Shown here piece by piece: positions 1 to 9,696 of a DNA stretch of 64,000 bases. The translations under genes and the position numbers were made by a program. Positions within the stretch are counted from its first letter, which is position 1, and every line of letters starts with the position of its first letter. The notes under the pieces were generated by a model that ran no database searches, had not been told where the DNA came from, and saw only the letters and a list, made by a program, of their open reading frames with translations. Source of the DNA: CAZKUN01 sp964555935 (GTDB lineage: Bacteria > Armatimonadota > Zipacnadia > Zipacnadales > VGFC01); NCBI GenBank assembly GCA_964555935.1, contig CAZKUN010000014.1:1-64000 (forward strand). Reading direction: 5' to 3'.

Positions 1-35
1 CAGTTTCTTGGCACCTCTACCGAAAACCTCCCTGC

Positions 36-1154
36 TCATATGGGCAATGCGGGCTTGAGAACCTTGTCCAGATCAGTCAGGGTCCGTCTGCGCTGGGTGA
101 GCCGTTGGAGAGCTGCCCCTCCGCCCAGTTCTGTAAGTGTCCTCTCTGCCCGTTTGGCCCGCTCCGGGTCCGGCCCGTCAATCTCGGCGCCGAGGACGCG
201 TGTGGATATCTCTCGTGTGATATCTACGAGTCGGAGCCCCCCGACGAGTCGCCCCCACGTCTCGGGGTCGAGGTCATCGCTAAGGACCTCTAGCACGATG
301 GCCGCGACGGCCTCCTCGACAGTGAGGAGCGCAGCCAGGGCCGCAGACGCCTGAGCGCGGATCTCCGCGTCTTCGTCCGCCAGTGCCCGGAGCAGGTCGT
401 TCTGCGTGTCCCTGTGCTGGAGAACGGCCAGCGCTTTGACGGCCTCCAGCCGCAAGTGACGGGCCGGGTTGAGCCGCACGATGTCGGCCATACCCCGCGC
501 CACCTCCACAGAGCTGCGGTACTCCTCTCGGGCGAGGGCGCGGATCGCCTGGAAGACCAGATCACGGTACCTGTTCTCGCGCAGGAGTGCCAGCAGCGCA
601 TCCGCCAACCTCGGCACGGGGAACTCGCGCAGTCCTCGGATGGCGGAAAGACAGAGCCAGAACTCGTCTGGGTTCTTCAGTTCGCCCCGCAGGCGCGCCT
701 CGGACTTGCGGTCTCCCTGTGAGGCGAGTCTCGCACGCGCGGCCGCCGACACAACGTCCGGCTCGTCCTCGTCCTCGGCCATGGTGCGCACCAGGTCGGC
801 AACCTGCTGCTCGCGGTTGGCGTTCCCCCGGGCGAGGCTGCATGCCGCCCGCAACGCGTAAAGGCGCGTCCAGCTGAAGTCCTTCTTCTGCTCGGGCATC
901 GCGGTGTCGAGTAACCCGTGCAGCGTTGCATATGCCTCATCGCCGCCGATGACGCCGAGAGCAGTCGTCCCCCATGTGCGGACGCCATCCTCCTTCTCGG
1001 TGCTCATAAACGAAATCGTGGGCTTCAGGAAGGCTTGCCGCTGCTCCGGCTCAAGCTTCCGAAGCTCTGAGATCGCCCTCCGGCAGGTGTCGATTCGGCC
1101 ATCCGCAAATTGGGCAAGCATCAGGCTCGGAGTCAGGCAGTGGTCCGCTTGCAT
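36..1154 (-). CDS. HEAT-repeat protein
   Basis: Predicted soluble protein of about 372 residues made almost wholly of helical HEAT-type repeats. Alternating Leu/Ala-rich helices and typical segments such as LAVLQHRDTQNDLLRAL followed by DEDAEIRAQASAALAAL are visible. HEAT proteins are scaffolds or protein-interaction surfaces; no catalytic motif is seen and no signal peptide or membrane segment. I prefer the ATG at 1154 because a GGAGG (complement of 1164-1168) lies 9 bases upstream of it, whereas the ATG at 1163 directly abuts that sequence. It stands alone on the minus strand. Two near-identical TGGCCAAT-containing direct repeats lie upstream and could be a regulatory region. The function is unknown; the repeat call is solid. 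Confidence 0.72.
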   Translation of the reverse strand: MQADHCLTPSLMLAQFADGRIDTCRRAISELRKLEPEQRQAFLKPTISFMSTEKEDGVRTWGTTALGVIGGDEAYATLHGLLDTAMPEQKKDFSWTRLYALRAACSLARGNANREQQVADLVRTMAEDEDEPDVVSAAARARLASQGDRKSEARLRGELKNPDEFWLCLSAIRGLREFPVPRLADALLALLRENRYRDLVFQAIRALAREEYRSSVEVARGMADIVRLNPARHLRLEAVKALAVLQHRDTQNDLLRALADEDAEIRAQASAALAALLTVEEAVAAIVLEVLSDDLDPETWGRLVGGLRLVDITREISTRVLGAEIDGPDPERAKRAERTLTELGGGAALQRLTQRRRTLTDLDKVLKPALPI

Positions 1155-1163
1155 GCCGATCAT

Positions 1164-1482
1164 CCTCCAGAGTTACGTAGTGCTGGTGTGCTATGCTCAA
1201 AAGACATGATGGAGCATCGTTAGATCTGATATTGGCCAATAACTGACGTCTTTCCTCTATTCTGATATGGCCAATGGCTCGCGGAGCGACTGGGAGAAGT
1301 GCGGCGGTGACTTCAGAGTCGCGGGAGTTGCCGCCGAATGGACGTGACCATCGTGCCCGCCCCGTCTTTGGTGCCGCCGGCGGAAATCCCCCCAGAAGGC
1401 GAGATCCCAGCCTGGCACTGTCATCGCGGCGGTCAGCGGGTGAACGGCGTTGGGGTTCAGACGCGCCCTACACGGTCGAAGC
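1164..1482. other. Intergenic region with paired direct repeats
   Basis: This stretch of about 320 bp separates the HEAT-repeat gene from the end of the heparinase-like gene. It contains the direct repeats TCTGATATTGGCCAAT (1225-1240) and TCTGATATGGCCAAT (1261-1275), 36 bp apart start to start; the first contains the perfect palindrome ATTGGCCAAT. They lie about 75-120 bp upstream of the minus-strand HEAT gene, a plausible operator position. From 1276 to 1482 the sequence is GC-rich and I see no convincing gene, terminator or repeat. Confidence 0.4.
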
Positions 1483-3990
1483 CTACTCCTCGGATCGGTC
1501 GAAATCGATGCCGTCGGCGCCGGCGGTGATCTGGTGGCGTCGGCCGTCGGTGAGCGTGATCTCTACCACGACGGCTTGGTCGGACGCGTGCGCGCCTTCG
1601 TCCAAGCGCCGGATGCTCGCGATGTTGGATGAGTCCTCATACGGCTCGATGACGGCGACGAAGGTGGATGCGAGCGGCGCCTCGCCGCGGCGGCGGGTCA
1701 TGACCCGCGGGATGTGCGTCTCGATGGTCGAACTGTACATCCCCTCCACGACCCACGCCTCGCAGGTGTAGGCTTCGGCGCCCTGCGTGAGATCGGTGTA
1801 GCGCAGGTGGATATCGCGCGGCTCGGGCAACAGCTCGTAGCGGTCCTCCACGTCCCAGTCTACCGTCCAGCCTGGCTTGGGCGATGGATCTACTTGGAAG
1901 TTGCTCATCTGGGTACGGTGGCCGAAGTCCTCGGTTGGCGAAAGATCCAAACCCTCGGTCGAGATCTCCCCGAAGTGCGAGTGCATGAACTTGGCGTGGT
2001 CGCTGCCACCGACGACGCGGAAGATGTCGATGAGGTAGAAGTCGCGCGGGGAGATGTCGATCTGCGCGACCGAGCGCTCGTACCGCGTGCCCCCGATGAG
2101 CGCCGGCGCATCGGCGCGGATGACCTTGAGGCCCGGCTCGTCGATCCAAAGCGTGCACTTCCCCGAGCCGCCGGGCTGGCTCTTGCCGTCGACGACGACC
2201 GTGTTGTGCGCGGGCGTGATCCCGTACCAGGCCGACTTGGCCGATCCCCATCCGCCGAACTGCACGGGCGGGTAGCCGAAGTCAGGCATGAGGTCCAGGC
2301 CCTTCGCGAAGAGCCCGAGGTTCATGCCGTCACGGTGGCCGTGGCCGCCGCCGGAGTCGTAGTCGAGCCACGCCGCGCGGGCGTTGCCACCATGTCCCGA
2401 GCGCATGATGCCGATGCGCCACTGCTGCTTGTTTACCGAGCCCAGGCGCGGTACCAAGCCCTCACGACCGATCACGGCCTGGACGTCGCGCTGGAAATCC
2501 TCGGGATCAGCGGCGAAGATGTCGCGCGGCAACGCCTCGGGCGATGATTCATTCTCGCGGTAGAGCACCTGGACATACGCGGGATCATCGGTGAGTTCGT
2601 AGAGGCGCCAGAGGAAGCTGTACATCGACGGCAGGACGCCCGGATTCTGGGTGATGTTGAGCCCGACGTACTTCTCCATTGGCCCGGCGAACCAGCCGGT
2701 GTCGCCCGAGAGCGGGTAGTAGCGGCTCAGGCAGTGGGTGTCGATATGGAAGCGATACGTCTGGGCGAGCCTCGGTTGGCGCTCCAGGAGTTCGGGCAGG
2801 AAGCCCGGCTCAACGCGAGCGAACTGCTCGAGGAACTGCCCCAAGCCGCGGATCACGTATGACGAGTAACCGGCTAGCCCCTTCTCCCCCGTGACGCCGT
2901 CGATTGCGGTTGATCGCTTCAGCATGTCCTCGGTCATGGTGTAGATCTCGTCGCGGTTCTCGGGCCAGCCGAGGATGGCGTGGATGTTGATGAGTGCGAT
3001 GGGCGTGCGGGGGTAATTGGAGTGGATCTTGCCCGCGTTGGCGATGGCGTCGCGCAGGATGCGGTCCTCGATGTTGCGCTGGATGTCGGCGAAAGAGGCC
3101 TTGGGGTTGTCGAGCTTGTACTGGTCGGCCTTGGCGGACAGGAATGCGACGAGGGCCTCGTCCTCGCGAAGCGCCTCGAAGATCATGTCGTAGGCGATGA
3201 CGAGTTCGCGCGTCTCCTCGCAGGCATCGTGCCAGGTCGAGACATACCCCGCCGCGCCGGGCACCTCGTAGACCTCGGCCTGGGTCTTGAAGTTGAAGGT
3301 GGGGTAAAGATCGGCAACGCGGTCGAGCATCACGCCCGCCTTGTGGGCGTAGCGCTTCTCGCCCGTGACGACGTAGGCGGCCGAAAGCGCCTTGATGCCT
3401 CCCAGGACCGAGTGCTTCCACTGACCGTAGATGAGGTAGGCGCCGATGAAGCGCCACTTGCGGTCGCCATCGACATAGCCCGTGCCGTCGTCGACGCCAA
3501 ACGCCCGCAGGGGATCGTCTGGATCGGGGTGCTCCGTATTGAAGAGCAGCGACCGGTCCGCGAGCGCAGGATCGAAGACGCCGTGCTCGTCCAGGCCTGA
3601 TTCGTGGAACGCGCCGAAGTCGTTCTTCGGGAACGCCTCATCACAGTGCGGACAACTGCACTTCCACGGCTGCGCGAGCGAGTCCATCTCCCACTCGTAC
3701 ATGACGACGGGTTCCTCGCACGAGGGGCAGACGCCGTTGGACCAGACCATCCACGAGCGCGGTATTGTGGCTCCGAACATCATCGCCCACAGCTCATCGT
3801 CGGAGTAGACCGTCCAGCCTTGGGCCTCGGCAACGATGTCGTCGCGCGTTTGCGCGGCCCAGTCGTGCTTGGCGATGTTCTCACGGGCTGTCTCGACGAG
3901 TCGCGATGGATAGAACACGCCGGCGGTCTTCTGGGCATGAGTCACGGTGATGCACCCCAGTGTGATGGCGATGGCGACAGAATGGCGCAT
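1483..3990 (-). CDS. Heparinase II/III-family polysaccharide lyase
   Basis: Secreted or periplasmic protein of 835 residues likely to cleave uronic-acid-containing polysaccharides. Residues 1-19 are a signal peptide (MRHSVAIAITLGCITVTHA). A zinc-ribbon-like pair of cysteine clusters follows (CPSC at 88-91, CSCPHC at 111-116), as often seen in heparinase-like proteins of uncultured bacteria. Then comes an alpha-helical toroid region and a beta-rich C-terminal half containing GGHGHRDGMNLGLFA and TPAHNTVVVDGK, typical of the heparinase II/III C-terminal domain. The reading frame stays open to 4248, but the ATG at 3990 has an upstream GGAG and a signal peptide. Only 20 bp separate it from the upstream large glycosidase-like gene, so the two are probably cotranscribed. 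The exact substrate cannot be read from sequence. Confidence 0.8.
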   Translation of the reverse strand: MRHSVAIAITLGCITVTHAQKTAGVFYPSRLVETARENIAKHDWAAQTRDDIVAEAQGWTVYSDDELWAMMFGATIPRSWMVWSNGVCPSCEEPVVMYEWEMDSLAQPWKCSCPHCDEAFPKNDFGAFHESGLDEHGVFDPALADRSLLFNTEHPDPDDPLRAFGVDDGTGYVDGDRKWRFIGAYLIYGQWKHSVLGGIKALSAAYVVTGEKRYAHKAGVMLDRVADLYPTFNFKTQAEVYEVPGAAGYVSTWHDACEETRELVIAYDMIFEALREDEALVAFLSAKADQYKLDNPKASFADIQRNIEDRILRDAIANAGKIHSNYPRTPIALINIHAILGWPENRDEIYTMTEDMLKRSTAIDGVTGEKGLAGYSSYVIRGLGQFLEQFARVEPGFLPELLERQPRLAQTYRFHIDTHCLSRYYPLSGDTGWFAGPMEKYVGLNITQNPGVLPSMYSFLWRLYELTDDPAYVQVLYRENESSPEALPRDIFAADPEDFQRDVQAVIGREGLVPRLGSVNKQQWRIGIMRSGHGGNARAAWLDYDSGGGHGHRDGMNLGLFAKGLDLMPDFGYPPVQFGGWGSAKSAWYGITPAHNTVVVDGKSQPGGSGKCTLWIDEPGLKVIRADAPALIGGTRYERSVAQIDISPRDFYLIDIFRVVGGSDHAKFMHSHFGEISTEGLDLSPTEDFGHRTQMSNFQVDPSPKPGWTVDWDVEDRYELLPEPRDIHLRYTDLTQGAEAYTCEAWVVEGMYSSTIETHIPRVMTRRRGEAPLASTFVAVIEPYEDSSNIASIRRLDEGAHASDQAVVVEITLTDGRRHQITAGADGIDFDRSEE

Positions 3991-4010
3991 GGTGGGAAGC
4001 TCCGTTCGGG

Positions 4011-7000
4011 TCAGTCGGCTCGCAACGTGAGCGTTGGCGGGTTGGTCAATCGCTCGTACCACTCGCGGGCGAAGTCGGCGTTCTCTTGCGGTCCGCTGAT
4101 GACGTGCGCGCAACGAAATCCGGTGGGCGATGCGGTCTGGAAGCCCAGCTGCCCGTAGGCCTCGCCTTGGTCCCAGTACACGATTCCGGCCATGGGCGAG
4201 AGCGCGATGCACGCGTGAGACGCCTCGTCCGAATACATGCAGTACCACGTCGGGTCCAGTGCGGATTCGATCTCGTTCTCGCCGTCACCGTCGATGCGAG
4301 CCTTGTTGCCGGCACTGTCCTCGTAGGTCCCCTCGCGGTCGTACCAGATGCGGCTGAACAGCCCCTGCTGGAGTTCGTCGGCCGAGACATCGACGAAGAA
4401 GTGGTCGCCACGGAAGTCGTAGGTGCGGGTGACTACGTTCCCGCCCCTTAGCGTCTTCACCGTGCGGACGATGGTGCGGACGGGACCATCGGCGAGGACC
4501 TCGAACTCATCGACCGTGCCCTCCGGCTCGGACCAGCCCGTCTCCTGTGATGAGAAGATGACCTGGCGGATGAGGTCCGTTGCGGCACCGGGCTTGCCCG
4601 TATACCGAAGAGACCGAATGGCGCCATCGGCCACGTTCGCCTTGTACGCCCATTTGGACACCTCGCCAGCGGCGGAGTTGGGTGCATTGAGGTAACGCAT
4701 GGGCAAGAATCCGGGCTGGGCGACCGGCGCCAACAGCACGACGTACTGCGGGTCATCGGCGCCGTCGAACTCCTGATCTGTTTGGATCACGAGCGTCCCG
4801 GCCGCGTTGGCCCTGCCGTCGAAGTCAGCGTCCGGCTCGAACTGGGCGAACAGCAGGTCGGCGGGCTTACCGTCCTCACCGATCGTGGCGACGTGGACGG
4901 AGGACGGGTCGAGTTCCGCACCGTCAAGGAACGATGTGAAGTCCAGTCGCGCCTCGACCTTTGGGTACGGGCGGGCGATGCCGCCGAGGCCGACCTGGAC
5001 CTGTGCCCTGATCGGCCAGCGGTCGAAATCGGGTGTCACGAAGACCGGGTGCGTGACGACGTTGTCAGATGTCACCATCTCCGGGCCATCAACTTCAGCG
5101 GCGACGATAAGCAGTCGTGTCCCGGCGACTTGAGACGTATCTGCCCGCACCTGCACCTCTTTCGTGGCCCCGCCATCGACTTCGACCTGCTCGCTGAAGA
5201 TCAGGCGGTCCGGCGTCTGGGTATCCCAGTACGCCCTGAGCATCGCCCGGCCCCCATCCTGGCCGACGTTCGCCACTCGGACCCTCTGGTGAAAGGCGTC
5301 TCCCTGGGTCACCTGGGGGCCGTGCCCCATGGGCGGGTCGAAGTGGACCCAAAGATCGGATGCACGTGTCGCCTCACCGTAGACAACGTCGAAGACCGTC
5401 CACTCGCCATCGATGGGCGAGCATCTGACTCGGCCCTCCCGGAGGCGGCCGAACTGCTCCTGTCGAGACGTCAGGTCATCGCCGGCGAAGAGCACCCGCG
5501 CGGTGTCGGCACGGAAGTCTGGATCGATCGAGCGCATGTCGGCCGATGCGCTTAGCGTCGTGGGCTGCGCGTGCAGGCGGATGCGTCCCGGTTCAACCAA
5601 CTGCGCCGTCAGCGGGCCCTCGCACTTCAGGCCAGCATGATTGGCAATGCCCTCTTCACGCTCCAGGAACCGGTAACCGGGGCGCTCGATGTAGGTCTCA
5701 ACCGTGCCGTCGATGATCGCAATGTGCTGGTGGATGGTGGGTCCGTCGGCGACGATACCGTTCATCGGCAACGTCCAGCGCTTGCCGCCGCTCTTCACCG
5801 TGGCCGGCTCCTCGCCGAAGTTGACGGTGACGGTGGTGCCATCCGAGAAGGTGGTACGCTGAACGGAGCGGTCGTCTGAGAGATACTCGTGCGAGAGCAT
5901 CTCCTCGTAGCCAACCGCCTCGTGGATCTTGCAGCAGTTTCGGTAGGCCTCGAGGAACTTCGGCTTGCCCTCCTCATCGAAGTTGAGGCCGAGTTTCGTC
6001 GCCCAGAATAGTGGCGCGGTGCCGTACAGCGCCGTCATCGCCACCTTGCGGTCGGTGAGGTCGGGCCTCACATCGTCGAGGTAGCCGACGCTGTCGCCCC
6101 AGTACCACGTGGAGACCACGCAGTCGTGGAAGACCAGCTCCCAGAATGGGACGCGTCGCTCGTGGTTGATGCCCCACTCGAGGTAGCGCTCGCCGATTTG
6201 CTCCTCGGAATCGACCTTCACCAAGTGCCCGGCGGGCCAGGTGAAGAAGGGGTTGTGCGACATCATCCCCTCCTGGTAGTCCAGCACCGCCGCCGACCAG
6301 GCGCGACCGTGCTCGCCGCCAACGACGACGCTCTGTTCGCGGATCCACTGGAGCATCTCGATCTTGTTCTCGCGATCCGTGGTGCAGTCGCATGGGTGGT
6401 CCTCGGAGTAACACTCAACGAGGCCCATCGCGGTATGCACGTCCAGGAAGCGTGCGGTGAATGCGTGCGTCGCGAGGCGCGACGGGATCTCGTGCTGCGC
6501 GCCCATGAGCGCGGTCTCGGAGCAGCGCGAGTACCACTGGTGGCTGCCGTCGAGGTTCGCCCAGCCCTTGGCGCGCTCGCCGTCGGCCTGGATGCGGATG
6601 TGGTCCACGAGCGGGTCGATGTCGCCGATGTGATCGGTGGTCTCATCCACGTCGACGTACTGGTCATACTCGCCGGTGAGGTAACCGAGCGCGTTGATCT
6701 CACGAATCACCTCGGGCGTCATGCCGCCATTGATGAGGAGCCGATCGATACCCGCGGCCTTCGCCTCGCGCGCGAACTCGAGCGATGAATCGCCCCAGAC
6801 GTCGGGCGCGCCGAGGAGGAGATCAATGCTAGGGTTGGCCTCGCGTTTCTCGCGGAGCGTCTTGACCCAGCCCTTGGCCGCGCAGTACTCGCGGACGCGC
6901 TTCGCGAGGCCGACGTATCCGCCCGAGCCGGCGAAGTGCCATGTGAATCGGTACTCGGGCAGGCGCTCGCCCTTCATGTTGTCGCCCTGGAGGATAAGTC

Positions 7001-8312
7001 CCAGACGCTTCTCGCCGTCCCACATCGCGGGCGAGAGGGAGCCCGATGAGTAGTCGTGATCGTCGAAGATGCAGAGGGCGTCGCCGGCGCTGCTGACGAC
7101 GCCGATGGCCGGCATGTCGAGTTGGTGGAAGGGCCGGAGCCATGTGGATGGTGGGGCGAGGTCAGTGGTAGGGATCAGGACGCCATTCCCGTAAATCGAC
7201 GCGACATACTCGGCCGATTCGGGCTCGGGCAGGAAGCCCCTGAAGAGCGGCAGCCCCCAGTCCCAGCCATCCACCACGGAGCAGGTGACGCGCAGATCAC
7301 GCTCGCCCTCGGGAAGCTGGAGGTCGCAGCGGATATGGCCGATGGTGGCCTCAGGCCGGTCGGCGGCGACGACGAAGGAGAGCCCGTCATCGCCGAGGGC
7401 GCGCGCGTCCGTGGCGGCGGGATCACGATCGTCCACGACATCGGGCGTGTTGCCGTTCGCATCGGCGAGGACGCCGACGGTATACGTCATCGACTGGCCC
7501 ATCACGAATGTGGCGGGCCAGTAGCTCTGGGCCTCGCGTTCGCCCGTGGCGTCAGCATCGTTGACGCCGGCGGAGATGCGGAAACGGCGACCGGGAATCG
7601 GGTTGCGGTTCACGACGATGAAACGGCCGATCTCGGTGGCGCTCTCGACGATGTAGCCCCTCGCGCCCCGCCAATCCAGCCCGGCCGAGGATGCGATGGC
7701 GAGGGCTGAGGCATCATCGCCGAAGTCGGCCACTTCGCGCACTGCGGCGGGCGACCAGTCCTGCCACTCGCCCCACAAGAAGCCGCCGGGATCGGCGGCG
7801 TCGAGCATGACGCCCGTCTGATCCCAGCCGACGCGCCACTCGACTGAATCGCGCTCCCACCACTCGCGCATATCGCGATTCCCGGGGACGAACTCGTCAT
7901 CTCGAACGAGGAAGAGCGCGTAGACGTATTCCTGGTCCCAGCGGAAGCCGACGACGGCTGACAGGTCCTCATCGCCATCGCACTCCCACGGCTTCTCGCT
8001 GGTAAGCGTCGACGAATCGATGACCTGCACGGGCGTGTTGGCCCAGTCGCTGACCTGCCCATCCAGCGCCACGCCATCCGCGGGCAAGATCACGAGCGGG
8101 TCATCGCTATCGAGCGGATCACGCAGCGAATCCGGCTGACGGAAGGTCGCGCCCGACGCCTTGTCGATCACCGTCAGCGCGCCCGTAGCGGCGTCGAGCG
8201 AGACAGACAGGAGGTCATTCGACAGCACCCAGCCGCCGGGGCGCTCCTCGACGGCGGCGTGGCCGATGATGGGGAGAGAAATGAGTAGGAAGATGGCGAA
8301 GGCGCGAGACAT
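4011..8312 (-). CDS. Large secreted GH101/DUF5696-like glycosidase with DOMON-like domain
   Basis: Exported protein of 1433 residues. It begins with a signal peptide (residues 1-19). Residues of roughly 75-250 resemble a family-9 carbohydrate-binding/DOMON domain (DGQVSDWANTPVQV and WECDGDEDLSAVVGFRWD). The central region looks like a (beta/alpha)8 hydrolase: FLDVHTAMG (a GH101-like candidate nucleophile Asp) and VVVGGEHGRAW (candidate acid/base Glu), with many aromatic residues. The C-terminal third is beta-rich. The nearest families I recognise are GH101-type endo-alpha-N-acetylgalactosaminidases and DUF5696 proteins; this is inference from motifs. It is first in an operon with the heparinase-like gene. 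The 338-bp region upstream contains an 18-bp perfect palindrome that could control it and the divergent URO-D-like gene. Confidence 0.66.
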   Translation of the reverse strand: MSRAFAIFLLISLPIIGHAAVEERPGGWVLSNDLLSVSLDAATGALTVIDKASGATFRQPDSLRDPLDSDDPLVILPADGVALDGQVSDWANTPVQVIDSSTLTSEKPWECDGDEDLSAVVGFRWDQEYVYALFLVRDDEFVPGNRDMREWWERDSVEWRVGWDQTGVMLDAADPGGFLWGEWQDWSPAAVREVADFGDDASALAIASSAGLDWRGARGYIVESATEIGRFIVVNRNPIPGRRFRISAGVNDADATGEREAQSYWPATFVMGQSMTYTVGVLADANGNTPDVVDDRDPAATDARALGDDGLSFVVAADRPEATIGHIRCDLQLPEGERDLRVTCSVVDGWDWGLPLFRGFLPEPESAEYVASIYGNGVLIPTTDLAPPSTWLRPFHQLDMPAIGVVSSAGDALCIFDDHDYSSGSLSPAMWDGEKRLGLILQGDNMKGERLPEYRFTWHFAGSGGYVGLAKRVREYCAAKGWVKTLREKREANPSIDLLLGAPDVWGDSSLEFAREAKAAGIDRLLINGGMTPEVIREINALGYLTGEYDQYVDVDETTDHIGDIDPLVDHIRIQADGERAKGWANLDGSHQWYSRCSETALMGAQHEIPSRLATHAFTARFLDVHTAMGLVECYSEDHPCDCTTDRENKIEMLQWIREQSVVVGGEHGRAWSAAVLDYQEGMMSHNPFFTWPAGHLVKVDSEEQIGERYLEWGINHERRVPFWELVFHDCVVSTWYWGDSVGYLDDVRPDLTDRKVAMTALYGTAPLFWATKLGLNFDEEGKPKFLEAYRNCCKIHEAVGYEEMLSHEYLSDDRSVQRTTFSDGTTVTVNFGEEPATVKSGGKRWTLPMNGIVADGPTIHQHIAIIDGTVETYIERPGYRFLEREEGIANHAGLKCEGPLTAQLVEPGRIRLHAQPTTLSASADMRSIDPDFRADTARVLFAGDDLTSRQEQFGRLREGRVRCSPIDGEWTVFDVVYGEATRASDLWVHFDPPMGHGPQVTQGDAFHQRVRVANVGQDGGRAMLRAYWDTQTPDRLIFSEQVEVDGGATKEVQVRADTSQVAGTRLLIVAAEVDGPEMVTSDNVVTHPVFVTPDFDRWPIRAQVQVGLGGIARPYPKVEARLDFTSFLDGAELDPSSVHVATIGEDGKPADLLFAQFEPDADFDGRANAAGTLVIQTDQEFDGADDPQYVVLLAPVAQPGFLPMRYLNAPNSAAGEVSKWAYKANVADGAIRSLRYTGKPGAATDLIRQVIFSSQETGWSEPEGTVDEFEVLADGPVRTIVRTVKTLRGGNVVTRTYDFRGDHFFVDVSADELQQGLFSRIWYDREGTYEDSAGNKARIDGDGENEIESALDPTWYCMYSDEASHACIALSPMAGIVYWDQGEAYGQLGFQTASPTGFRCAHVISGPQENADFAREWYERLTNPPTLTLRAD

Positions 8313-8650
8313 GCTGGGTCACCTGGATGAGCGGTTTGGCGGTGACAGGTGATTGCCGCGTGTGGATGCGGGGGACCTTCTCACGGGTCAGAGGTCGGCA
8401 CTCCACGAGCTGCCAGCTCGCGGCTCGCTGGCGCGGGAGGGACTCATTAGGTCAGAGCGCGGACATCTGCGCGCAAGCGCCGGTTTGTCGTCACGTGACG
8501 ACAGACGACCGCGCAGTCTTCCGCTCGCCGCCGGTGAATTCCTGGCGCGCGTCGGTGTTATGCATGTTGGACAGCGGGCGGGAAGAAGGGTTTTGGCGGG
8601 CGCGCGGGGCACAGGAGAGATGATATCTGCTTAGAACGGAGAGGACCAAC
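8313..8650. promoter_or_regulatory. Divergent intergenic region with 18-bp perfect palindrome
   Basis: The region separates the minus-strand polysaccharide operon from the plus-strand URO-D-like gene and must hold both promoters. At 8486-8503 it contains the perfect palindrome TGTCGTCACGTGACGACA, of the size and symmetry expected for a dimeric repressor (GntR- or LacI-type) operator. The regulator is not encoded in this window. No clear -35/-10 pair is evident, although TATGCATG-like sequence occurs near 8560. The start of the downstream gene has an AGAGGA ribosome binding site just before 8651. Confidence 0.5.
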
Positions 8651-9601
8651 ATGAGTATGACCAAACGCGAACGAATCAAGGCCGCGGCGGCCTGCCAGGA
8701 CGTCGATCGGGTACCGTACAGCCTCTGGTATCACTTCACCTACGTCGATGATAAAGCGGGCGACGAGTTCATTGGCGAGACTCTCGCCTTCGCCCACCGG
8801 CATGACATTGACTTCCTCAAGGTCATGCATGACGTCGACTACGATATGCCGGAATCGATGCCAGCGATTCAGAACGTCGAGGATTGGCGCAAGCTCGAGC
8901 CTCTGGACGTGCGGAAGGGCAACTTCGGCCGGCACCTGGAGGCGCTGAAGCGCATCAAAGACGGGCTTGATGATGATCGGCCGATCGTGGATACCACGTT
9001 CCACAGCTTCGCCTTTGCGCAGCGGATCTCGGCTGAACGCGCGATCGTGTGCGAGCACATCAAGGAAGATCCGGACGCGGTGGAGGCCGGGCTGAAGACG
9101 ATCGGGGAGACGCTGAAGAACTGGGCCAAGGTGACGATCGAGGAGGAGGGCGTGCTGGACGGCCTGTTCCTGGCGATCAATGGCATCGGCGGCGAGTTCA
9201 CCGACGCGGCGACGTATGAGAAACTCATGATGCCGACCGACGCGGCCGTGCTGCAGGCCTGCAAAGATGCCGGCGGGTGGTTCAATGTCGCGCATCTCCA
9301 CGGAGCGGACCTGCACTTCGATCTCGGAATCCAGCTCCCGTTCGACGTGTTGAGCTGGAGTGATCGCGCCTTCGGCCCAAGCCTGACCGAGGCCCGCGCC
9401 AAGACGGACGCGTGCTTCGTGGGCGGCGTGAACGAGGTGACCGGCGATGCGGTGACGCCCGATGAGATCAAGGCGGAAGCCAAGGACGCCATTGCGCAGG
9501 TCGGTCCGAAGGGGCTGATCGTGACGTGCGGATGCGCTTTCCCGACGCCGACGCCGGAGGAAAATCTCAGCGCGATTCGCGAGGCGATCCTGGAGGGTTG
9601 A
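8651..9601 (+). CDS. URO-D/MtaA-like protein
   Basis: A 316-residue cytoplasmic protein of the uroporphyrinogen decarboxylase (URO-D) superfamily. The N-terminus TKRERIKAAAACQDVDRVPYS is the standard opening (ERxxAAxxxxxxDRVPxxxW). The region around NVAHLHGADLHFD corresponds to the central His motif, and VTCGCAFPTPTPEENLSAI to the C-terminal Cys motif, of corrinoid methyltransferase relatives (MtaA/CmuA type). These proteins are usually methyltransferases or of unknown role rather than haem enzymes, and no other haem genes are near. It is followed by a strong hairpin at 9641-9676. It is one of three URO-D-like genes here, the others being at 10676 and 55571. Confidence 0.8.
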   Translation: MSMTKRERIKAAAACQDVDRVPYSLWYHFTYVDDKAGDEFIGETLAFAHRHDIDFLKVMHDVDYDMPESMPAIQNVEDWRKLEPLDVRKGNFGRHLEALKRIKDGLDDDRPIVDTTFHSFAFAQRISAERAIVCEHIKEDPDAVEAGLKTIGETLKNWAKVTIEEEGVLDGLFLAINGIGGEFTDAATYEKLMMPTDAAVLQACKDAGGWFNVAHLHGADLHFDLGIQLPFDVLSWSDRAFGPSLTEARAKTDACFVGGVNEVTGDAVTPDEIKAEAKDAIAQVGPKGLIVTCGCAFPTPTPEENLSAIREAILEG

Positions 9602-9640
9602 CGGACGCGGCGGCCGGACGTAACATCAGAGACGATTCCC

Positions 9641-9676
9641 GCAGGAGGCGGGCGCCACGAGGCGCTCGCCTCCTGC
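9641..9676 (+). terminator. Stem-loop after the URO-D-like gene
   Basis: Two 16-base arms (9641-9656 and 9661-9676) pair with a single G:U wobble around the tetraloop ACGA, 40 bp after the stop codon of the URO-D-like gene. There is only a weak T-rich tail (GTTGGGTATT), so it is terminator-like rather than a canonical intrinsic terminator. It separates that gene from the operon beginning at 9697. Confidence 0.6.
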
Positions 9677-9696
9677 CTGCGTTGGGTATTGACGCA

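Noticed and set aside
4011..4248. N-terminal extension of the heparinase-like frame to 4248
   Set aside because: It overlaps the 3' end of the upstream large glycosidase gene in another frame and is Arg-rich shadow sequence; ATG 3990 has a signal peptide and ribosome site.
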